Shown here one piece after another: positions 57,380 through 64,000 of a stretch of 64,000 nt of DNA. Location: positions 2,669,418 through 2,733,417 of the forward strand of contig JAVSMN010000001.1 in NCBI GenBank assembly GCA_032027205.1, in the 5' to 3' direction. Position 1 is the first letter of the stretch. Each line of letters begins with the position of its first letter. Source of the stretch: Zeimonas sp032027205. GTDB lineage: Bacteria > Pseudomonadota > Gammaproteobacteria > Burkholderiales > Burkholderiaceae_E. Under the pieces are notes generated by a model. That model was not told where the DNA came from and searched no databases. It saw nothing but the letters and a program-made list of their open reading frames with translations. A program made the position numbers and the translations under genes.

Positions 57380-58681
57380 ATGGCCGACCGACGCTTCCAC
57401 CCCGAGACGCTGGCGATTCACGCCGGACAGATCCCCGACGCCGAAACCGGATCGCGCGCGCTGCCGATCTACCAGACGACGAGTTACGTCTTCGACAGCG
57501 CCGATCACGCGGCGTCGCTGTTCAACCTGCAGACTTTCGGCAACGTCTACTCGCGCTTGTCGAACCCCACGGTGGCCGCGCTCGAGGAGCGCGTCGCTGC
57601 GCTCGAGGGCGGACGCGCTGCGGTGGCCGCCGCCAGCGGCATGGCGGCCGAAGCCCTTGCGCTGACGACGATGCTGCAGCAGGGCGATCATGTGGTTGCG
57701 GCAAGCGCCTTGTACGGCGGAACGGTGACGATGTTCGCGGTGAACCTGCGCCGCTTCGGCATCGAGACGAGCTTCGTCGACCCGACCCGGCCTGAGGCTT
57801 TCGCCGAGGCGATGCGGCCGAACACGCGCGCCGTGTTCGCGGAGACGCTGGGCAATCCCAGCCTGCAGGTGCTCGACATCGCCGCGGTGGCCGACGTTGC
57901 GCATGCGCACGGCGTGCCGCTCGTCGTCGACAACACGGTGCCGAGCCCGTTCCTGTGCACGCCGATCGCGTTCGGCGCCGATCTCGTCGTGCACGCGGCC
58001 ACCAAGTATCTCGGCGGACATGGCACCACGCTCGCCGGCCTCGTCGTCGAGAGCGGCAAGTTTCCCTGGGACAACGGCAAGTTCCCCGGCATGACCGAGC
58101 CGTCGCCCGGCTATCACGGCGTGAAGTTCTACGAGACCTTCGGCGACTTCGGCTTCACGATGCGCGCGCGCATGGAATCGCTGCGCGTGTTCGGCGCATC
58201 GCTCGCGCCGATGAGCGCATGGCAGATCCTGCAGGGCATCGAGACGCTGCCGGTGCGCATGGAGCGGCATTGCGCGAACGCGCTGCGCGTGGCCGAGCAC
58301 CTGCGCTCGCATCCGCAGGTGAGCTGGGTATCGTATCCGGGACTGCCCGATCATCCGCAGCACGAGTTGGTGCGCCGCCAGATGCGCTCGATCGACGGCC
58401 GCCCCGGCGCCTCGGGCCTGCTCGCCTTCGGCGTGAAGGGCGGGCTCGATGCGGGCGTGCGCTTCATCGAGGCCGCGCAGTTCATGAGCCATCTGGCGAA
58501 CATCGGCGACACGCGCACGCTGATCATCCATCCGGCGTCGACCACGCATCGGCAGCTCGACGAGGCGCAGCAGCTTGCGGCAGGGGTTCCGCCCGACATG
58601 GTGCGCATGTCGGTCGGGCTCGAGCACATCGACGACATCCTGTGGGACGTCGATCAGGCGCTGGAGCGCTGCGCGGGGTGA
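57380..58681 (+). CDS. metY: O-acetylhomoserine sulfhydrylase
   Basis: A 433-residue PLP enzyme that forms homocysteine from O-acetylhomoserine and sulfide, or transfers thiols. Family features: TTSYVFDSADHAASLF near the N-terminus, YSRLSNPTVAALEERVAALE, VVDNTVPSPFLCTPIAFG and the PLP lysine in VHAATKYLGGHGTTLAG; LIIHPASTTHRQL is typical for MetY. Grouped with the CoA-binding gene. A possible terminator lies after the stop. Confidence 0.93.
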   Translation: MADRRFHPETLAIHAGQIPDAETGSRALPIYQTTSYVFDSADHAASLFNLQTFGNVYSRLSNPTVAALEERVAALEGGRAAVAAASGMAAEALALTTMLQQGDHVVAASALYGGTVTMFAVNLRRFGIETSFVDPTRPEAFAEAMRPNTRAVFAETLGNPSLQVLDIAAVADVAHAHGVPLVVDNTVPSPFLCTPIAFGADLVVHAATKYLGGHGTTLAGLVVESGKFPWDNGKFPGMTEPSPGYHGVKFYETFGDFGFTMRARMESLRVFGASLAPMSAWQILQGIETLPVRMERHCANALRVAEHLRSHPQVSWVSYPGLPDHPQHELVRRQMRSIDGRPGASGLLAFGVKGGLDAGVRFIEAAQFMSHLANIGDTRTLIIHPASTTHRQLDEAQQLAAGVPPDMVRMSVGLEHIDDILWDVDQALERCAG

Positions 58682-58690
58682 CACCCGTCC

Positions 58691-58727
58691 GCGGTCGCGA
58701 GAGGGGAGACCGCCTTTCGGCGAAAGG
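58691..58727. terminator. Candidate bidirectional terminator
   Basis: Between convergent metY and the MocR gene, GCGGTC (58691-58696) pairs with GACCGC (58708-58713), and CCTTTC (58713-58718) pairs with GAAAGG (58722-58727). No T-run follows, so Rho-independent termination is weakly supported. Confidence 0.3.
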
Positions 58728-58754
58728 TGCAAGGTATCGAGTGGGCCGCGCAGG

Positions 58755-60314
58755 TCAGGAGAACGGAAGGAACGGATCCCTGCCCTGCAGCTCTCGCTCG
58801 ATCGACGTTCGCGCTTCCTCGTACGCCACGGAGAGTTGTTCGACCGCGGTTTCGATCGACTCCGGGTCGAGGTGGCTGAAGCATAGTTGCGCGTGACTGT
58901 CGTCTTCCTCGCCGAGAAAGTAGGAGGTTCCGAGGTGGAAGTGCACGCCTCTTGTCCGCGCGAAGTGGAGCCAGCGCTCGGCGCTGAGCCGGGGGGGGAG
59001 TGTGACCCAGACCGAGAACGCTCCGCCCGAGGGGGAGATGCGCAACCGCGATGGCTCGAACTCGGCAGTCAGCTCACGCACCAGCGTTCGGTAACGCTCC
59101 CCGTAGTGCGCCCGCAGCACGCGGAGGTGTTTGTCGTAGGTTCCGTCTACCAGCAGGCCGTCGACGAGCATCTGGCTGAACAGCGAGGTGTGGATGTCCT
59201 GCGCTTCTTTGGCCTGCACCAGGCGTGCGAGCAACGACCTCTGGCATGCGACCCAGCCGAGCCGCAGGCTCGCGCCGAGCGTCTTCGAGAACGTCCCCAC
59301 GTAGACGACCAGACCTTCCCTGTCGAGCGACTTGATCGTCGGCGGGGGTCGATCGCCGTAGTACAACTGATTGGCGTATTCGTCCTCGACGATCGGTACG
59401 CCGTGCTGCTCAGCGCAGCGATACAGCCTTTCGCGCCGTTCGATCGATAGCGTGGTGCCCGTTGGCACCTGGAACGTCGGAACGACGTAGATGAAGCGCG
59501 GTCGATGCTCGCGGAAGATCGCGTCGAGCACCTCGACCTTGAGTCCGTTCTGATCCAGCGGCAAGCCGATGATCTTTGCGCCGCACATGCGGAATACGCG
59601 TGCCGCGCCTGGATACCCCGGGTTCTCCATTGCGACGGTGTCGCCGGGCTGCAGCAGGACCGCCGAGAGGAGGCTCAAGGCCTGCTGCGTTCCGTTGCAC
59701 ACGAGGATCTCGCCGGTTTCGACATTCATCCCCTCGCGACGCGCACGCTCGGCGAGCTGCGAGCGCAGTGAGAAGAGCCCCTGCGGGTGTCCGTAGGTGA
59801 GTGACTCGGCGGGCAGCGTGTCGGCGAGTCGCTGTAGCGCGCTCTTCACGATCGGGTAGCCGAGCCGGTGGTCCGATAGCGGCAGGTCCATTGCCAGGCG
59901 CGACGAAGCGTTCGAGCTGCTTCCGTTTTCCGGGACCCACGGAAAGTGCGGGTCGCCGTCGAAGAGAACGTGGCGCGGGACGCCGACGCGTGCGTTCATC
60001 TCGGCGAAGAAGGGCTCCCAGAAGTCGTCCGCACGATTCTTCGCCGACAGCACCAGCGTGGGCGACGCATCGGTGCGCACGAAAGTCCCCTTGCCGAGGC
60101 CGGCGCGCACGAGTCCCGCCTTGCCCAGGTGCGAGTACGCGAGAGCGACCGATCCACGATTCACGCCGAGCTGCTTGGCAAGGGTGCGGACCGGAGGCAG
60201 GCGAAAGCCTTCGGTGAATTCCCCGCTGCGAATCCGTTCCTCCACGGCCTCGGCGATCTGCAAGTACAGCGGAACGTCCGAGTCCTCGATCGTCAAGTTC
60301 AGCTCTTGTTCCAT
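58755..60314 (-). CDS. MocR/GabR-type regulator (GntR wHTH plus aminotransferase domain)
   Basis: A 519-residue regulator. Residues about 15-85 are a GntR-family winged helix (PLYLQIAEAVEERIRSGEFT, LPPVRTLAKQLGVNRGSVAL, AYSHLGKAGLVRAGLGKGTF). Residues about 160-510 form a class I aminotransferase fold with YGHPQGLFSLRSQLA, CNGTQQALSLLSAV, AMENPGYPGAARVF and the PLP lysine in GTFSKTLGASLRLGW. Such proteins use PLP or an amine ligand to control a divergent operon. ATG at 60314 is chosen because MEQELNLTIEDSDVPLYLQ begins the fold. Faces the amide-type ABC operon across 317 bp. Confidence 0.9.
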   Translation of the reverse strand: MEQELNLTIEDSDVPLYLQIAEAVEERIRSGEFTEGFRLPPVRTLAKQLGVNRGSVALAYSHLGKAGLVRAGLGKGTFVRTDASPTLVLSAKNRADDFWEPFFAEMNARVGVPRHVLFDGDPHFPWVPENGSSSNASSRLAMDLPLSDHRLGYPIVKSALQRLADTLPAESLTYGHPQGLFSLRSQLAERARREGMNVETGEILVCNGTQQALSLLSAVLLQPGDTVAMENPGYPGAARVFRMCGAKIIGLPLDQNGLKVEVLDAIFREHRPRFIYVVPTFQVPTGTTLSIERRERLYRCAEQHGVPIVEDEYANQLYYGDRPPPTIKSLDREGLVVYVGTFSKTLGASLRLGWVACQRSLLARLVQAKEAQDIHTSLFSQMLVDGLLVDGTYDKHLRVLRAHYGERYRTLVRELTAEFEPSRLRISPSGGAFSVWVTLPPRLSAERWLHFARTRGVHFHLGTSYFLGEEDDSHAQLCFSHLDPESIETAVEQLSVAYEEARTSIERELQGRDPFLPFS

Positions 60315-60363
60315 GGGAAAGACACCCGAATTCCGTCGCCGCAACGAGGCGATTGTGAACAAT

Positions 60364-60551
60364 TTGTCCGGCCTTGTCATGGGACAACTCACTGAACAGG
60401 CATTGTCACTCAAGCTGACAATCGCTAATTGTCAGGAGCTATCGGACGCAAACCTTGAGCGAAATCCCCGGGGTTTCCTCTTGCGCTGCACCATTTGCCT
60501 TTCGCAATTTTTGATTGACAACGTGACAAGTTTCTTGACACAGTAGGACAA
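60364..60551. promoter_or_regulatory. Array of TTGTCA/TGACAA half-sites in the MocR-ABC intergenic region
   Basis: This 317-bp gap (60315-60631) has no gene and is clearly AT-richer than its surroundings. It contains TTGTCC (60364), TTGTCATGGGACAA (60374-60387), TTGTCA (60403) facing TGACAA (60416) seven bases apart, TTGTCA (60429), then TGACAA (60516), TGACAA (60524), TTGACA (60535) and GGACAA (60546). MocR-type regulators bind direct and inverted repeats between themselves and their target, so this is the likely control region of both transcripts. Confidence 0.7.
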
Positions 60552-60631
60552 CCCTTGGCGTCCGGTTCGACGAAGCGAACTGCCGGGACGACTCTCCCAA
60601 AGCGCCTGGGGCCATTCATCTGGAGGATGGA

Positions 60632-61945
60632 ATGAGCGACACGAAAGGCGAAGTGGGCACCGGCGCGAGGCATCTCGCGCAAGAAGACGAGGCTGGGCAC
60701 GGCCGCACGCGGAGGAACCTGGTCAAGGCCGGCGCGCTGGCGGCGGGCGGTGCATTGCTCGGCGGTCCGATCCGCGCATTCGCGCAAAAGGACAAGCCGA
60801 TCGAAGTCGCGAGCATGTTCGACCTGACCGGGAACCTGAACATCTACGGCGTCCAGTGCATGAACGTCTCGAAGTACGCCGTCGACAGCATCAACCGCAA
60901 TGGAGGCGTACTAGGCAGGCAGCTGAAGCTGCACACCTACGACACGCAGTCGAAGATCGAGCTGTACTCGCGCTACTCGCAGGAGATCGGCGCCAACGAT
61001 GCGATCGCGGCCGTCGTCGGGTGCTTCACGGGTGCGTCGCGCGAAGCATCGCGGCCGATCCTCAGCCGGCAACGCAAGCTGCTCTTCTTCCCGACGATCG
61101 ACGAGGGTGGTGAGTGCGACAAGTTCACCTTCATGCAGGGCACCGACTGCCTCCAACAGGAGTCGCCGCTGATCAACTGGGCGGTGAAGAACGTCGGCAA
61201 GACCTTCTACATCGCGGCAGCCGATTACGTGTACGGCCATGTCGCGACCGCATGGACGAAGTCGCTCGTAGCAGACGCGGGCGGCCAGATCGCGGGAATC
61301 GAGTTCATCCCGCTGGACGTCTCCGATTTCGGCTCGACGATCCGCAAGATCCAGTCGGCCGGCCCGGCCGTCGTCATGTCGAACCTGGTCGGCAACAACC
61401 ACATCGCGTTCTATCGTCAGTTCGCGGCTGCCGGCCTTAACGACTCGATCCAGATCGTCTCGCCCACCTTCGGCCTGGGCAACGAGCAGGAGGTGCTCTC
61501 GCCGAAGGAAACGAAGGGCATCGTCGTTGCGTACTCCTACTTCGAGACGCTCGACACGCCGCAGAACAAGGCCTTCGTCGAAGGATTCCGCAAGGTCTTT
61601 CCCGACGCCGGTCCGATCCCCGACGCTCCCGCGCAGGTCTGGAACGGCTGGCACCAGTGGAAGACGGCGGTGGAAAAGGCAGGCACGACCGACATCGACA
61701 AGGTGGTCGCCGCGCTCGAGTCCGGCATTCCGTACGTCGGACCTAGCGGCAAGGTGTACACCGACGGGCCTTCGCATCGCAACGTGCAGGACGTTCAGCT
61801 CGCGCGGATCAACGACCAGCGTCAGTACGAGATCTTCGCGAAAGAGAGTCAGGTGATGCCGAGCCGCGAGGTGGTCGGCGCCGGAAGCTGCGATCTCACC
61901 GGCAAGGACAAGCGGTCGCACCGCATGATCCAGCCCAAGTTCTGA
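60632..61945 (+). CDS. Urea/short-chain-amide type ABC substrate-binding protein
   Basis: A 437-residue Peripla_BP_5 binding protein, UrtA/FmdD-like. It starts with a twin-arginine-like export signal (RTRRNLVKAGALAAGGALL) ending near RAFAQ. Mature motifs: EVASMFDLTGNLNIYGVQ, INRNGGVLGRQLKLHTYDTQ, GCFTGASREASRPILSRQRK, DYVYGHVATAWTKSLVADAG, VVMSNLVGNNHIAFYRQF. Urea, formamide or acetamide uptake is the family guess. It is the first gene facing the MocR regulator. Codon use is more mixed than in the middle of the window. Confidence 0.88.
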   Translation: MSDTKGEVGTGARHLAQEDEAGHGRTRRNLVKAGALAAGGALLGGPIRAFAQKDKPIEVASMFDLTGNLNIYGVQCMNVSKYAVDSINRNGGVLGRQLKLHTYDTQSKIELYSRYSQEIGANDAIAAVVGCFTGASREASRPILSRQRKLLFFPTIDEGGECDKFTFMQGTDCLQQESPLINWAVKNVGKTFYIAAADYVYGHVATAWTKSLVADAGGQIAGIEFIPLDVSDFGSTIRKIQSAGPAVVMSNLVGNNHIAFYRQFAAAGLNDSIQIVSPTFGLGNEQEVLSPKETKGIVVAYSYFETLDTPQNKAFVEGFRKVFPDAGPIPDAPAQVWNGWHQWKTAVEKAGTTDIDKVVAALESGIPYVGPSGKVYTDGPSHRNVQDVQLARINDQRQYEIFAKESQVMPSREVVGAGSCDLTGKDKRSHRMIQPKF

Positions 61946-61962
61946 GCACGGAGGCGAGGATC

Positions 61963-62832
61963 ATGAGTGACATCGTCGTCGTTGCATTCTCGGTCCTGAC
62001 CAGCGTCGCCATCCTGATCCTCGTCTCGCTCGGACTGGCGGTGATATTCGGGCTCATGCGCATCGTCAACATGGCGCACGGCGAGTTCGTGATGATCGGG
62101 GCGTTCACGGTCATCACGCTCGTCCGTGGTGTCGGGCTTCCGATCTGGCTCGCAATTCTGCTGGCGCCCGTAGTCAGCGCGCTGATCGGCGTGGTTGTCG
62201 AGATGCTCTTGATCCGGCCGCTTTACGGGAGGCGGCTCATCGACACGCTGCTGGTGACCTTCGGCGTGAGCCTCATTCTGTTTCAGATCGCCGTCGACAT
62301 CTTCGGAACAACTTCGCCGGGCATCGCCACGCCGATGGGCTCCCTCAAGGTTGGCGACTTCTCCGTCTCGACTTACTCCTCGGTCTTCCTGCCCTTCGCG
62401 GCGGTGGCAATGATCGGGTTGCTGTATCTGATCTTCAAGCGCACGCGCTACGGGCTCCTCGCCCGCGCAACGGCGCAGAACGCCGAAATGGCGAGTGCGC
62501 TCGGCGTCTACTCGCGACGGGTGAACATCGCCACCTTCGCGCTCGGCTGCGCGCTGGCCGGAGCGAGCGGCGGGTTGCTCGCTCCGATCGTCGCGGTCAG
62601 CCCGAGCCTCGGGCAGAACTACGTGGCGCAGGCATTCATGACGGTCGTCACCGGCGGACCCGCGTTCCTCGTCGGTACCGTGGCCGCTTCGACGCTGCTC
62701 GGGACGATCGCGAACATCGTGTCACAGGTGTTCACCACGCTCTGGGGCATCACGGCGCTATTCCTGACGGCGATGGTTCTGATCCGCTTTCTGCCCAACG
62801 GTCTGTCCGGGGCATTGCGGCGGCAGTTCTGA
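61963..62832 (+). CDS. LivH/UrtB-type ABC permease
   Basis: A 289-residue inner-membrane permease with about eight helices: SLGLAVIFGLMRIVNMAHGE, PLYGRRLIDTLLVTFGVSLI, RYGLLARATAQNAEMASALG and YVAQAFMTVVTGGPAFLVGT. ATG 61963 is 17 bp after the binding-protein stop; an AAGGAGG follows its own stop for the next gene. UrtB proteins are usually longer in N-terminal part, so it is LivH-sized. Confidence 0.92.
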   Translation: MSDIVVVAFSVLTSVAILILVSLGLAVIFGLMRIVNMAHGEFVMIGAFTVITLVRGVGLPIWLAILLAPVVSALIGVVVEMLLIRPLYGRRLIDTLLVTFGVSLILFQIAVDIFGTTSPGIATPMGSLKVGDFSVSTYSSVFLPFAAVAMIGLLYLIFKRTRYGLLARATAQNAEMASALGVYSRRVNIATFALGCALAGASGGLLAPIVAVSPSLGQNYVAQAFMTVVTGGPAFLVGTVAASTLLGTIANIVSQVFTTLWGITALFLTAMVLIRFLPNGLSGALRRQF

Positions 62833-62843
62833 AGGAGGCGAAG

Positions 62844-64000
62844 GTGAAGACGGACATGAATCTACAGGCCTCGTCCTTTGCCGCACTCGGCTCCGCGGAG
62901 CCGACTGCAGCCCGGTCTACCGGTGCATGGCTGCGCCGCGCCTCGCGAAACGGCCTGGTCTGGCCGCCGCTGCTAATACTCGCGGCGGTACTCCTCGCTC
63001 CATATCTGTCGTCGGGCGCACAGCTGAAGTGGACTTTGTGGCTTTCCTTCGGCATCGTTGCGCTCAGCCTGGACCTCGTCTGGGGGAAGGCGGGCATTTT
63101 CAGCTTCGGCCAGAACGCGCTGTTCGGGCTCGGTGCGTATGCCTATGCGGTCGCCGCGATCAACTGGTTTCCCGTCACCTTCGAGACCGGCAGTGCATTG
63201 ATCGTAGCCGCTCTGGTCGCGGCGCTGTTTGCGGCCGTTCTCGGCTACGTGATGTTCTACGGGAGGGTGGGTGACGTTTACCTGGCGATCGTCACGCTCG
63301 CCGTTACGCTCGTGCTCTATACCGTCATGCAGAGCACGGCGGGTCCCGAGTACCGCATCGGAGAGGCGCTGCTCGGGGGCTTCAACGGGATGCCATCGGT
63401 CCCGTCGATCGCACTCGGCGTTCCCTTCGCCGAGGACAACGCCGAGATGGGCACCGGTTCGTTGCTCGTCTTTGCCATCTGCCTGGCAGGGCTGCTCTAC
63501 ATCGGGACGCGCGCGCTCGTCTCCAGCCGTTTCGGGCAGATCCTGGGCGGACTGCGCGAGAACGAGTCGCGCATGGAACTCCTCGGCTACGACGTACGGC
63601 GATACAAACTCGCGGTCTTCGTGCTCGGCGGTGCCATCGCGGGGCTGGGGGGCGCGCTCTTCGCGGCGTGGGGGATGTTCATCAATCCGGTGGTCTTCAG
63701 TCTCAATCAGGCTGCACTGGTGGTCATCTGGGTCATGGTCGGTGGCCGCGGGACGCTCGTTGGCGCCTTCCTGGGTGTCGTCGTCGTGCAGTGGATCTCT
63801 GACTCCGCGAACCTCATCGTCGAGCAGCAGACGCCGCTGATTCTCGGCATATTGCTGGTCGCGGTCGTGCTCGTCTTTCCCAACGGACTGGCGCCCGGCA
63901 TCTCCCGGGTGGCGGGTCTGTTGCGCCGCTACGTGCCGGGTCGCTCAGAGGCCGCTACCTCGCCGGAGCCCCTCCTCGGGGAGTCCTCCGCCGCGGATCC
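62844..64000 (+). CDS. LivM/UrtC-type ABC permease (runs off the right edge)
   Basis: An open frame of 385 codons from a GTG at 62844, preceded by AAGGAGG (62832-62838), continues to the window end; an in-frame ATG at 62856 is an alternative. After a polar N-terminal segment, it has LWLSFGIVALSLDLVWGKAG, FSFGQNALFGLGAYAYAV, GDVYLAIVTLAVTLVLYTVM, RENESRMELLGYDVRRYKLA and GRGTLVGAFLGVVVVQWISD, all LivM/UrtC-type. The partner ATPases would lie to the right. Confidence 0.9.
   Translation, partial: MKTDMNLQASSFAALGSAEPTAARSTGAWLRRASRNGLVWPPLLILAAVLLAPYLSSGAQLKWTLWLSFGIVALSLDLVWGKAGIFSFGQNALFGLGAYAYAVAAINWFPVTFETGSALIVAALVAALFAAVLGYVMFYGRVGDVYLAIVTLAVTLVLYTVMQSTAGPEYRIGEALLGGFNGMPSVPSIALGVPFAEDNAEMGTGSLLVFAICLAGLLYIGTRALVSSRFGQILGGLRENESRMELLGYDVRRYKLAVFVLGGAIAGLGGALFAAWGMFINPVVFSLNQAALVVIWVMVGGRGTLVGAFLGVVVVQWISDSANLIVEQQTPLILGILLVAVVLVFPNGLAPGISRVAGLLRRYVPGRSEAATSPEPLLGESSAAD

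Overview
This window is about 68-69% GC by eye and densely coded. It looks like a chromosomal segment of a betaproteobacterium, most likely Burkholderiales. The reasons are the local order (acetyl-CoA ligase/GNAT, fbp, pepN), the DUF4136 and NnrS families, the hsp20-lon pair and the 392-residue PobA-type hydroxylase. Species or genus cannot be fixed from sequence alone. No rRNA, tRNA, CRISPR array, insertion sequence or phage gene was seen.

Layout. 0-10.8 kb: edge of a phospholipase-D-like lipoprotein, a class II histone-deacetylase-like enzyme followed by a Pat-type lysine acetyltransferase, then fbp and pepN, a DUF4136 lipoprotein, and a kexin-like secreted serine protease coupled to a stand-alone prodomain-like protein. 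10.9-16.3 kb: pyruvate carboxylase, AlkA-type glycosylase, EamA permease. 16.2-21.2 kb: a UgpC/MalK-type ATPase, then two small unknown genes, a ribosome hibernation factor, an SDR that has lost its catalytic residues and a Kef-type antiporter. 21.2-26.1 kb: pobA, a histidine phosphatase, a PsiF protein and a PepSY/response-regulator/sensor-kinase operon whose kinase carries a 15-bp minisatellite. 26.2-30.3 kb: phosphoribosyltransferase, acyl-CoA ligase and a BCCP-carboxyltransferase fusion. 30.3-34.9 kb: an NnrS plus NMT1/THI5-like ABC cluster with an FNR/DNR-type promoter, divergent to a thioredoxin-fold protein. 34.9-38.8 kb: a TetR-HlyD-FtsX-LolD-like operon. 38.9-41.7 kb: an FmdE-like protein, manganese catalase, hemerythrin and YetF-like protein. 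41.6-49 kb: pncC, sulfur and SulP transporters, a small RHH protein, acylphosphatase, hsp20-lon.

49.1-53.8 kb holds a complete branched-chain amino-acid type ABC operon. 53.8-56.8 kb holds an orphan nitrate/taurine-type ABC pair without a binding protein. 56.9-58.7 kb holds a CoA-binding protein and MetY. From about 58.7 kb to the right edge a MocR-type regulator faces a urea/short-chain-amide type ABC operon. The 317-bp gap between them is AT-richer and filled with TTGTCA/TGACAA half-sites; the last gene runs off the window.

Functional themes are central metabolism (Pyc, Fbp, MetY), reversible acetylation, low-oxygen/nitrosative and oxidative stress (NnrS, Mn catalase, hemerythrin, HPF), proteostasis (Lon, Hsp20, PepN) and nutrient uptake by several ABC systems. 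The items most worth follow-up are the split protease/prodomain pair, the dense half-site array of the MocR/amide-transporter pair, the promoter and hairpin signals around the catalase-hemerythrin genes, and the neighbouring deacetylase/acetyltransferase pair.
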